This document shows positions 47,050 to 58,300 of a DNA stretch of 64,000 nt, piece after piece (the first letter of the stretch is position 1; every line of letters begins with the position of its first letter). The notes beneath the pieces are model-generated. The model saw nothing but the letters and a program-made list of their open reading frames with translations. It was not told the origin of the DNA and did no database searches. The DNA comes from Liolophura sinensis (lineage: Eukaryota; Mollusca; Polyplacophora; Chitonida; Chitonidae). The position numbers and the translations under genes were made by a program. The stretch is taken from NCBI RefSeq assembly GCF_032854445.1, contig NC_088296.1, positions 18,899,485 to 18,963,484 on the forward strand. Reading direction: 5' to 3'.

Positions 47050-48030
47050 TCGATGTGGTTTCTCCTCATAGTTGTACCACGAACAATATGCCACAAAGAG
47101 GTTTCCCTTGTGAACAAACCAAGAAAAGTATGCCACATTCAGCGACGTTTCTTCTGTGACGATACCATGAACAATATCCCTCGTTACCAGACACAAAATC
47201 CGTCATTCTGGCAGGTTTTCGTGTGGGGTTACCAGACACAAAATCCGTCATTCTGGCAGGTTTAAGTGAGGGGAATTCTGTAATTCTGGGAGGATATTGT
47301 GAGGGGATAGCAGGAGCAATATGTCTCATTCTGGGAGATTTCCGTGAGGGAATGCCAATAACAATACGCGACATTCTGGCAGGTTTCCGTGAGTGGATAC
47401 TACGGAAAATATGCGTCATTCTAGTTGCTTTCCGTGAGGGGAAAACACGCACACTATGCGTCAATCTCGAAGGTTTCCATGAGGGGATACTACAAACAAT
47501 ATGCCTCAGTCTGGCAGGTTCCCGTGAGGTGATAACACGCATAATATGCGTCATTCTGGCTGGTTTCCGTGAGAGCATACCAGGAACAATATGCGTTATT
47601 CTGGCAGATTTCCGTGAAGGGTTACCACAAACAATATGCCTCATTTTGGCAGGTTCCCGTGAGGTGATAACATGCATAATATGGGTCATTCTGGCTGCTT
47701 TCCTTGACGGGATACCACAAACAATATGCGTCATTCTGGCTGCTTTCCTTGACGGGATACCACAAACAATATGCGTCATTCTGCCTGGTTTCCTTGACGG
47801 GATACCACAAACAATATGTGTCATTCTGGCTGGTTTCCGTGAGGTGATAACGCGCACAATATTCATCACCAGGAACACTCTGCCTCATTCTGGCAGATTT
47901 CCGTGAGGAGATACTAGGAACAATATGCGTCATTTTGACAGGTTTCCATGAGGTGATAACACGAACAATATGCGCGAATCTGACTGGTTTCCGCGATGGA
48001 ACACAATGAACAATATGTCATTTTGACAGG
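47050..48030. repeat. Minisatellite, 45-bp unit, about 21 copies
   Basis: The unit is about ACAATATGCGTCATTCTGGC, AGGTTTCCGTGAGGGGATAC, CACAA. Central copies (47640-47830) are the most alike; outer copies are diverged. Because 45 is a multiple of three and the unit lacks stops in some frames, it is open for 270 codons on the minus strand (47066-47878) and 227 on the plus strand (47223-47906). The repeat explains both frames better than a gene does. Confidence 0.9.
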
Positions 48031-48284
48031 TTTCTAGGAACAAGATGGGTAAGGTCATTGTAAAAAAATCTTTGTTCTAAACGTGATTTGCATTTAAAAA
48101 CAGAAAATAGACGTTTGCCAAAGCTTACCCTTTGAAGGGGTTGGATCAGGTGTCGCAGCATCTGTAAGCGAGACAAACATGACGCTTAAGAAGATATTTA
48201 GAACTATACTCAGGTTCTGAGTAAAACTTTTCCTGTGTTAGAGTCCTTGATGGCAATATTTTCCCAATAAACATGAATGTACTG

Positions 48285-48548
48285 GTCCAATTCCGGGACT
48301 TAACCGGTTTGTTACGGCAGTACCGGCAGTTGGAGAGTTTAACAAGGCCAGTGCTGAACCATTTCCGGCTTGCCGCTATTTTGCCAGTGTTATGATCGCC
48401 ATATCTGGCCCAGCGCTGGCCCAGTTTAGTTTTACCGATATTCAAAGCATGTACTGACCCACCCTCGGGCCATTATTGGCTGGCCATTATTGAGCCATTA
48501 AATATCGCCGTAACTTGCCCGTTGCTGACCCAATGAAGCTTTGCCGTT
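48285..48548. repeat. Degenerate TGGCCCAGT-type short repeats, left of the transposase gene
   Basis: Motifs such as ACTGGTCCAATTCC, GGCCAGTGCTG, TGGCCCAGCGCTGGCCCAG and GGGCCATTATTGGC occur about every 25-30 bases. A similar block lies at 60640-60975, beyond the last DUF4806 exon. Short subterminal repeats of this kind are typical of CACTA/EnSpm elements, so this may be the left subterminal region. Confidence 0.5.
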
Positions 48549-48654
48549 ATGGAGACTTTAAAAAATCCCGTCAAGTCCCACGAAGCGCAAAATTTTCTTT
48601 AGATAAGTTTGCACAGGCCTGGGTCCAAAGAAATAAAAAGAATAATATTGAGTT

Positions 48655-48765
48655 GTGTTTTGTTTTTTGTTTGTTTGTTTGTTTTGATTTTTTGTGTGTG
48701 TGTGTTTTTTTTCTGCTTTTTTTTTGTTTGTTTGTTTTTTTTAGGGGGGGGGGCTATTTATTTTT
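48655..48765. repeat. T/G-rich low-complexity tract
   Basis: TTTG and TG runs with a short poly-G. The open frame across it is an artefact. Confidence 0.8.
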
Positions 48766-49660
48766 TATCAGCATACAGTGGCAGATTATTACAACTGATT
48801 TAAACTTGAGATATTTCAACATAACCAAATGTGAGTTTCTGTTTACATGGAACGTGAAAATAACTGTTTTCTGGAGCTAAAGCTGCATGTAGATATTATA
48901 AAAATATGACATATTTTGTTTTCGCACAACTCGAAACATTGGTCGGGGATTTCCGTGCCTTGTTGCACCTGACCGGAGTTGAGCGAAAACCTCCGAGCGA
49001 TGTTCCGATTTGACTCGCTCGTAAGCGCTCGGAAAAACGTTCGGAGTTTCCGTACCTTGACCGGAGTTAAGCGAAATCTCCGAAAGATGTAGGCTGACGA
49101 GTACTGTTGGGTTAACGAGCACAAAAGTACGAGACCTAAAATGTACGAGACGTTCTGTTCCGGCGCGCTCACCGGCGTGATACCGGGCCAATGCCGGACC
49201 GGAGGATAGCCATTCCTTAACGAACATTCTGTAACAGTGAATTCTGGGATCTGGCGCCAAGAAAGCTGTCGGCTGCTACCTAGAGCTACGGTAAGATTGT
49301 CTCGAACTTTTATCACGAAAACGTAAAAACTACAGACTGTTACAAAAACATAATGAGTGACGGCAATTCAGTACATTTCACTTTCACTTTCCATTTTCAA
49401 TTTCTAGATTATAGATACATACGAGTAGGCCAAACGAAGGCCCTGTCTACCTATATTATCAGTTTGGTACGGACAAGGATAAATTTACATGGGGACATTG
49501 TCAATCATTGGGAAGCACTGAAATTGTAAAGGCTAAAGCAGACATGCTGCATTCTTTACTTCGTTTTTGATGCCATGCTTATTTATTGACACAGATTGCA
49601 ATCAGTGAATCACTAAAATAGTGAGTACATGTGACTTATTAAACAAAGTCAGTTGACAAT

Positions 49661-51856
49661 ATGTCGTACTGGACTAAAAGAAGGCGGATACATGAAAATG
49701 TAAATAAATATCTGTCCAATATAAGCATTGCTCAAAATAGTTCAAGGTCATGTCAGCTTAAAGGCCAGCAAAGTAGACAGACAGCTTTGGAGCATGGTTT
49801 GGTGAAAGGTCAAGAATTTGTCTGTATTAACAATGATCAATCTAGTGGAAGTACCAGTAGTACTACTCCATCTGGCATTGGCAGTAGTAGCCGTACTACA
49901 GCCGATGTCTCTATCAATACTGCCACTTGTTCCGTTGACAATACCACTACCGACATTAATGCTAGCTCCAAACAAAATAATACATTCACAGACAAAGCAG
50001 AAACCAATGATGTATTATATGACATAATAGACAATGAAGGGACATTTCCTAACAGCATACCAACAATGGATGTAGACAGTGATAGATTTAATGATTGCGG
50101 TAGTACTGATTCAGAGGAAGAAAATGTTTTGTCGTCAGATTTGTTAGCTGCATGGGCAGTTGAAAATAACATCACTCACACAGCAGTTGGCAGGCTATTA
50201 GTCTTACTTAGAAACCATCATCCAAATTTACCTAAAGACCCCAGGACTCTTTTGGATACTGGACATGTTGTGGGGATAAAGCAGATATGTGGGGGTTCTT
50301 ACTATCATTTTGGACTCCAAGGTTGTGTAATTCGAAGGATAGAATTGAACAAAAATATGGAATGTATCAAAGTCATAGATGTTCAGGTGAATACGGATGG
50401 ACTCCCCATTTTCAAAAGTAGTAACACTCAGCTGTGGCCTATTTTGGGAATGATACAAAATGAAGCAAAATGCCAGCCGTTTGTCATTGGGTTGTTTGTT
50501 GGACAAGAAAAACCAAAGGATCCTTCTGAATTTTTGAAAGATTTTATCACAGAGTATACAAAGCTAAAACTAGAGGGGATACAATACAAAGGTAGGCATT
50601 ACCAGATTAACATAACATCCTTCATCTGTGATGCACCAGCACGTGCCTTTATCAAACAAATCAAGTGTCACGCAGGTTATTCCGCATGTGAAAAATGTAC
50701 GCAAAAAGGCGTGTATAATGGGAAAATGACATTTCCTGAAACTCATGCAACGCTGCGAACTGATGAATCATTTGAAAAGCAGGAAGATAAGAACCATCAC
50801 ACTGGAACAAGTCCGCTTTGCAATTTGTTCTCTATGGTGTCACAGTTTCCAATTGACTATATGCACTTAGTGTGCCTCGGTGTAATGCGTCGTATCCTTG
50901 TGTTATTGATAAGGGGTCCACTTACAATTCGCTTAGGGCCTCAGACAAAATTACGCATTTCAGCTGCCTTGCTTCACATGTGTAAATTTATACCTAAGGA
51001 GTTTGCACGAAAACCCCGTTCACTGTCAGAGATAGACCGATGGAAGGCAACAGAATTCCGCATGTTTCTTTTGTACACAGGAACTGTTGTTTTAAAGGAC
51101 AGTATCGCTGATGAGTTGTACAAAAACTTTCTTCTGCTCTCAGTCGGAATTACCATACTTATAAGTCCGTCTCTCTGCTATCAGTTAGTGGGCTATGCAC
51201 ATGAGCTTCTAGTAAGCTTTGTCCAACACTTTGCGCACCTTTACGGTGCTGACCAGGTCGTGTACAATGTCCATAATCTGGTCCACCTTGCTCAAGAGGT
51301 GAAAATACATGGTCCTCTTGACACAATATCAGCATTTCCTTTTGAAAACCACCTGAAAACTCTGAAGCGGCTTGTGCGGAAGAAAAGCTTGCCATTACAG
51401 CAGCTTGTCGCAAGAATGAAAGAGATCTCTCAGATATCTCCCTCAGCTGCTACATTGCCCACAGCTGCTGATGGTGGACTGAAAAAGCAACATTTTCTTG
51501 GTCCAATTCCACAGGGATATAAATACCAGAACTGTGTCCAATACACAGAAGTTGAACTGGACCATTTCTGTGTTGTAACAGAAACCGGCAACAATTGTGT
51601 TGGGGTAGGGTCAAAGGTTTGCCTCATCAAAAATATTTTGTATTGTGGTGGAGATGTACTGGTGGTTTATCAGTCATTCAGATCATGTAGACCATTTTTC
51701 TCTTACCCTCTCAATTCAAGTGAAATCAACATCCACATGGTCACCGACCTCTGTGACAAACTCCATGTTGCTCCCATCCAGGAAGTGGTTCGGAAATATG
51801 TGTTGTTGCCATATAAAACTGTACATGTCGCAATTCCTCTTATTCACAGCTGTTAG
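49661..51856 (+). CDS. En/Spm (CACTA)-type transposase, intact 731-codon ORF
   Basis: A single uninterrupted exon. The N-terminus (about 170 residues) is Ser/Thr-rich and acidic. The catalytic region has the order of plant tnp2 (Transposase_21) proteins: NTDGLPIFKSSNTQLWPILG with D246; SFICDAPARAFIKQ with D324, followed by a CEKC zinc pair; PIDYMHLVCLGVMRRIL with D399; and a C-terminal FPFENHLK with E562. These acidic residues are candidate DDE/DDD catalytic residues; the mapping is inferred by motif. Animal members with TSPL, RKPRSL.EIDRWKATEFR and VHNLVHLAQEV segments are common in cnidarians, molluscs and fish. The enzyme would act in the nucleus on the element's terminal repeats. The next gene, on the same strand 530 bases on, encodes a DUF4806 protein. 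No lesion is seen, so it may be active or domesticated. Confidence 0.85.
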   Translation: MSYWTKRRRIHENVNKYLSNISIAQNSSRSCQLKGQQSRQTALEHGLVKGQEFVCINNDQSSGSTSSTTPSGIGSSSRTTADVSINTATCSVDNTTTDINASSKQNNTFTDKAETNDVLYDIIDNEGTFPNSIPTMDVDSDRFNDCGSTDSEEENVLSSDLLAAWAVENNITHTAVGRLLVLLRNHHPNLPKDPRTLLDTGHVVGIKQICGGSYYHFGLQGCVIRRIELNKNMECIKVIDVQVNTDGLPIFKSSNTQLWPILGMIQNEAKCQPFVIGLFVGQEKPKDPSEFLKDFITEYTKLKLEGIQYKGRHYQINITSFICDAPARAFIKQIKCHAGYSACEKCTQKGVYNGKMTFPETHATLRTDESFEKQEDKNHHTGTSPLCNLFSMVSQFPIDYMHLVCLGVMRRILVLLIRGPLTIRLGPQTKLRISAALLHMCKFIPKEFARKPRSLSEIDRWKATEFRMFLLYTGTVVLKDSIADELYKNFLLLSVGITILISPSLCYQLVGYAHELLVSFVQHFAHLYGADQVVYNVHNLVHLAQEVKIHGPLDTISAFPFENHLKTLKRLVRKKSLPLQQLVARMKEISQISPSAATLPTAADGGLKKQHFLGPIPQGYKYQNCVQYTEVELDHFCVVTETGNNCVGVGSKVCLIKNILYCGGDVLVVYQSFRSCRPFFSYPLNSSEINIHMVTDLCDKLHVAPIQEVVRKYVLLPYKTVHVAIPLIHSC

Positions 51857-52379
51857 GTACAGAAAAGTGATATACACGTGACATTATGCAGGGTTGGAGT
51901 CTTATACATGTAGAATCAGTAGCAATAGTCTTTTTTGTGTGTTTTTTAAATTTAATCCAAGAGCGATAATTTGATCAAATCTTTTTGTTGAGAAAGCCCC
52001 AAATGCCTGCCTTACCATAACTTTCTATTTCCCAGACATTGCCAATATATATGTATGTATGTATATTGATTTAATGATACTGTGGTTCAAGTTTCTAATA
52101 TTTGTGAAAACATTAGAGGACCAACTAGAGGGATTGTCATTGAAAATGGAAATGTACTTCAGTTATTAGACAATAAATATCTACATACTGTACATACATG
52201 TATTTAAACCTTTCCAAGCTTGAACTAGCCTAATCATGACACTGTTTAATTATTGTTTCTAAAAGTCTAGTGAAGGACTATAAAAGAATTGAAGAACAAT
52301 GTTGTATGTGACATACACCCCAAATGTAATTGTGATTTGTGTAAATGTACTGAATTTGTGAATCCTTTCTTATTTACAG
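51857..52379. other. Spacer between transposase and DUF4806 gene
   Basis: It may hold the transposase 3' end and the DUF4806 promoter or a first intron. A TATT TACAG acceptor closes it at 52379. An AATAAA occurs near 52172 (CAATAAATATC), a possible polyadenylation signal for the transposase. Confidence 0.4.
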
Positions 52380-52385
52380 ACATAC

Positions 52386-55300
52386 ATGTCATTGACAATG
52401 TATGCCGTCGTAGTTTTTGTGGAGACGGATGAAGTAGAGCTTGTTGCTTCCAACTGGTTACAGTCTCAGACAAAAACTTTTTGGCCACCGTATCGCAATA
52501 TGTCTAACGTAACTAAAGCTGTAAAAGACAGAGTAGCAGCTGACAAAACTTGGCCAAGTTACAGCATTCGCATCCTGTCTGCTTGTGGTGAGTATCATGT
52601 AAAACGTTTCATTATTAATTTTAACTCATTATATTACATGTCAGACATACAGTTCAGAAAATGGTGATTCTAAGGTTCTAAATAATGCTGCATATACTTC
52701 AAAGGGAAAAACTAACCATTTTAAGACGTGTAAACCACATATTAATTAGTCTCTTGTTACCTGCAGGCTGCAGAACTGTACATTCATGGGGCAGTTTTGA
52801 CCTTCAAACCATCAGAAAATAGCTCCAATGTATTCCTTTTTGATATCAAAAAATGAAAAAAACCTCTGTGATGGTGAATCATTACAATCATGTTCGCCGA
52901 CAACACACTCAGATGAATGACTTGAGGCAGGTTTTCCATGCATTGTTTTACAGGTCGTGCAGAAAGTGTCATGCAAAAAATTCATCTCAGGTGCTGCACC
53001 GATAGCCTCTAACGATAGCAATTAAGCATCTTATATTGGTGCAGCAATGTTTCACTGGTATCACAAGTGTGCAACAAAGCAATGGTTTACTTCTAGTGCT
53101 CTAGTTTCCTCAATGTATGAAGTTGGTGGCCGTTGTGCAAATACATGTAAGGTAATATTGAATACTTAAATGATGTTAAAACAAAACAAAATGAACGTAC
53201 AGCGGAAAGAGAATAACCAAAGCAGTGACGTGTGTGAGACATTGGGATATTTGGCTCACACAGCCGAATGAAAATGTCTCCCTGTCACTTACCTCAGACA
53301 GGGTTTTATTCTAACTGTTCATGTGATTGCAAATATACTACCACACATGCCCCTTAGCAGCGCGGTTTGAACAGAATTAGGTAAAAATAAATACTTGTTT
53401 AAGTGTTGACAACTAAGAAATTGAGAAAACTCGGTTCGCTGTATTGTTTACACATAACAATGGACAATATGAAAATGAAATGCATAGGTGCCAGGCCTTG
53501 GGGAACAAATGCCCCCCACAGCAAAGTCCCAGAATATGCTGGGATAAACCACAATTGGTCAGTCAGGTTTAAACCACAATTGATCTATCATCTTATCGCC
53601 TAATTCAGATATTCTTGCCTGTGGGCCGTGGCGCAGGGAAGCCAGTGATCAACATGTTGGGATGCAAATTCAAACTTTTCGAGAACAATGATGCTAGTAG
53701 CGCTGTGAAAACAGAGCCGCATTTGCTGGAGAACTAGCGCATTCCATCACTGTATAATACAGGAGGGAAGTTGTCGGTGACTTGCCAAAGGTCAACTGGT
53801 GGTCAACTGGTGGTTTTTCCCTGGTTTTTTTCCACCCAACCATAAATACTGACCTTTTGTCATATAAGGGAAATACTCATGAGTACGGTGTAATAAAAAT
53901 GGACTGTAATCAGTCAGTCAGTCAAATGTTCTGCATTTTCCATGCAGATAGCTATGAGGATGGCAGAAGAAAGCTTCGAATGGCCGAGGAAACCTCAGAC
54001 ATACAAACAGATGATGAAGTTGGAATGGGGAAGGGTGCAAGAAGGTACATAGAGAGAACAGCATTAAAACAACACTATTACAACAATAAGTCTCCTGTAA
54101 AGAATAAAGAGAAACAAATCAAAACTTAAAACACTATCGCCCACAGCCATGGAGTAGTGGCTAGCGCTCTTGGCTGCTGAAGTGCTGGTCAAGACATCCC
54201 GGGATCGATTTCCCATAGTGTCAGGGAATGTTTCTCTCATTCCAGGCCGTTTGGCTGATTGGTTATGAGGCTATCTTTTGCAAGGTGGACGACAACGCTT
54301 GTAAGTACCAAGAAAAATCAGGTGATATTGGTATTAATGGACTGCAATTCGTTTGAGACCTCCTGCTGCCCACCTTTGATTATGTGGAGAAGTTGTCAGT
54401 GACTTGCCAGTGGTCGGTGGTTTACCCTGGTTTCTTCCAGGGGTTTCTTCCACCCGAGGATGCCCAGAAATACTGACTCGCCATCATATAACAGAAATAC
54501 TGAAAGGAACGATCTCAGCCTTGCTTCACAGAGCAAATTAAGATCGCGCTGCTTCCAAACTCGCATTTTTTTTCTGACAAGAGCACTATCATAATTTGAT
54601 AGTGAACAATAATGTACACATGTTATAATGCACCGATTGCCTTACTGTACAGGCGCAAAGAGCGAACACTATACAGCGACACAGACGATGATGAAGCTGT
54701 TGCCGGACCAGTTAAACGCAAACATCTCCCCCCAGCCCCGCCAGTCCCACCTTTTCCAAGCCTCCATGTTCCTGCTGGTATACAACTGGACAATCGACAA
54801 GGTACCGTGTCCTATCTTACACAAATTTAACATGTAAGGCTTGTTTTTGGAGTTCAAGGTCAAATGCCACATTTTTAATATTCGTTAAAACAACCATAAA
54901 CAGCATCAACTGGAATATGTGTCATCAGGGGCAAGTATGAATAAAGCAGCGTACTGATGACGTCGCGACGTTCTGAAAAGCAGGGGCGACAAGCAAGGGA
55001 GATTTGTTTACATTCAAGTGCCACAAGGCTGTGGTCGATAGATATGAGTCGGAATTCGAGAATACACGCGTGAAGTACACAAAATAGTATCAAAAATGCA
55101 AAAAGACAATCATTGTGCAGGTAATGTGATTAGTCAACAGCATAAATACCGGTACATCACGCACTGACACATCGCACTGAAAGGACCGATGATGTAACTA
55201 AATCAACAGCCTGATCTTGAAAGTTGTGTGACAACAAATAACACTAGCTGTAGACAGATTTCATTAAATCTAAACAGCGTGTACATTAAATATAGTTATA

Positions 55301-58300
55301 ATGCTCTTTTTTCAGCCACAGACAGAGAAATACTAAAGGCTATCAGTGCTGTCCAGGTATCTTTGGATGAAGTCCGCAAAGAGGTTTTGTCCCAAAGACA
55401 GCTGCTGAACATGATGATCAGCAAAGAGGCATCAAGTGGCACCACAGATGTGATGGATACCTTTCCAATAAAGTCCATGGAAGAGCTGGATGGAATGGAA
55501 AACAAAATTGAAGATAAAGAAATTGCTAAATCACTGGTAAGTTTGTTGATGTCTGTCTGTTCATCTATCTGTAAGCAAGCTTAAGCTGACAACTCATCTT
55601 CTCGTACTTCAAGATGCTGCTTCAATTATTTCTGAAGTTTTTGCCCTATTATGATAGATATTAATGATAGTAAATTCTTGTCCGATTTTGGACAGTATGT
55701 GCCTATACCTGCAAGAGAGCTTGTCAACGCATCTGCTCCTAAACTCATCACAGGATTCTCTTGTAATGTGGTAAACAAAACGGATGCCATGCTGGGATGG
55801 TCATCTCGTCTTGGGTGTTACATGGCTGCAGATATTTCCGGAGTTGAAACTTCGTGGACATGATGGATTTCTTATTTGGATCCAGCTGCTACAGTGTTTT
55901 CCAAATGGTATTGTCGTGGTCAAAACCAATTGAGTTACCTCAATGAAACTTGGTGGGCTGATAATTTTTTTGTACTGGTATGGCAATTTTATGTCACTAT
56001 TGTGCCTTATACTTTATTCTATGTGTTTTTTTCTACCTTCCTATGGCTGCCGGTAGATGTAGAGGGCGGGGGACATGGGTGGGAGGTCTTATGGTACATA
56101 ATAATCTATGGAGGAGGGAGTACATAGATAAATATGGTCCACAGCGGCTGATTTGGATGGGGAGTGGGGGGGGGAAGCATGGTACATTAGGCCTACTATT
56201 ATCAGCGGCGGGGGATTTAGGGGAGAGGCTTGGTACATAATAATGATTAACGGAAGAGGATTGGAAGGGCAATGGCAGTACATAAAGATGGTCTATTATG
56301 GAAAATGGACAGGGGGTTGGGTGTGGCAGTATGTTAAGGTGCCGTTAAGAAAGAAAATAAGGTAAGGCAGCTTGAGTAACATCACAGAATTTGCAAGATG
56401 ATATTTCAGGAACATGAGATGTTTCACCTTAAGGATTGATGAATAGAATTAGTATGGGGAGTTAGAGTGATAATTTCAATTTCAATTTATTATTCAAGCA
56501 CAATTTATACTCACATATAAACATGGCTCAGATAAGCATTAGGAGGGATGAATTCACTTAGTATTACTTGAGCCCTCGGGTCCAGGGGTTTTTTGTTAGC
56601 GCAGCTTCATGTTCAAAGAAGTAGCACTTGACTCCCACCCAACCCATCACCACCCTAGCCAACTTTTGGCAAACAACTGTATTGCTTTACAGCTTGAAAA
56701 TTTTCACTTAGCATCACCTTCAGGATGTAAAAAAAACAATATAGGTAACCATCAATGCTATTTTGGCTTTACAACACAAGGTTATTATACCAGTATGTAA
56801 TATTATTGTAGGTCAATCAACTCAGCCTCATCGGGGGTTCTAATCTTAAGGAGGCGACCAGACGGGTGATGTCTCAAACCATATCCCATAATGTTGCTCT
56901 GAACCTTAATTGGGCAGGGAGGAAGGGCTGGAAAGGTCAGCAGACTGAACCGAAGAGAGCATTTGGTGGTCTGCGCCTATGCGCTGCAATGAAAAGTAAG
57001 CATTTTACTGAGCATTTGTTTTTGATATTAATGTATCCTGGACAAAGTTTATGTGCCTGCATTTTGGTCCTTGGCAATTTGCTTCCCATCTATCGCATTG
57101 GTGATTGGTGGGTTAAATATTATAGTTTTTCATTCTCTCTTTTTTTTTCATGACCTAATTGGAGTTGAAGAATGTTCATTTTGTCTGTTTTACCTCAGTC
57201 TTGTATTTTGAGGGGAAGAAAACTAAAGAACCACAAGTATCCTAGCTAAAAGGGCTTTCGTTCCTCATTCTATAGTTGGTTGTACTTTTGGTAGCATGGT
57301 AAACTGCTAATTATGCTAATTACTGGGAGCTGCCAACATTGAACTGAACTATGTTCTGTCGTGGAATAAGTTAAAAAAATTCTTTATGTACTATCCCCTT
57401 CAAATATTGTTGTTGCTTTTTGTTACATTTAATAGAGATGGGAGATCGTAACAGTGCTTTTAGAAATATAAGTTGAACTGTCCTGATCATAAAAAGTGCT
57501 TGAAACAATCCCTACCTACAAAGAAGAAGAGTCTAGGAGATCAAAAATGGCAGCTCCAAGTAACTACCATAATTGGCAGTTGATTGTGGTGTTGCAAGTC
57601 GTAATTTCAAAGTGCGTGCAACTATACAGGTGGAATGAAAGGCCTTTAAGCTAGGATAATTGTGGTTCTTTAGTTTTCTTACACTTAATGAAATAAAATC
57701 CTGTCAGGTGATTCAATCGCTTAAATAATGCACTATCTTACAGAATTGACCTTTTGTTTGACAGGCAAAGCGGCAGGCATGAACGCTCAAACAACTGGTC
57801 CATACTGATTGTCCATTATGTAGTTGATTAGAGGCCCTGAAGGAGACTTTTATTTCTATTTCCCATAATAAATCCTGTCAGGGTCATCAGGTCGCCTTGA
57901 TGAATTGACCAGTTGTTTTTGGGCTCCAGCCTTCGGCTCAGGGGTTTAGCCAGAAATCTGAAGCAAGGTGTCCAATTTGCCCGTTTAGAGGTCATTTTTC
58001 TTGAGAAGGGTGTCCAAAATTGAAATTTTCCTATCTCACTCATGTTAAAACTGTTGAAAATAGCCCGATAAAATGGGACCAGTTTCAATTTTGCCTATCC
58101 AGTTGGAACGTTGCTTGGCTTCTCCCTTAATTCCGTTTGATAATCCATTATCTAGGCTGTTAGTTGACACAAATAACACAACAGTACCTGTAATAGTATG
58201 CAGGGCGCAAATTATAATATTAGAATTTCCACTCATCAACATTGCTATTATAGCAAGTTAACAACTCCGAGAAAAGACATACAATTCATTTTGACTCTAT

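Noticed and set aside
47066..47878. 270-codon minus-strand open frame
   Set aside because: It lies wholly in the 45-bp minisatellite, is open on the other strand too, and has no start or splice context; the period of three codon multiples explains it.
48515..48880. 121-codon open frame with Phe/Cys/Val-rich segment
   Set aside because: It crosses a TTTG/TG low-complexity tract.
55651..55863. 70-codon open frame as an additional DUF4806 exon
   Set aside because: The exons ending at 55536 and starting at 56812 join in phase with the expected domain sequence; including this segment would break the domain.
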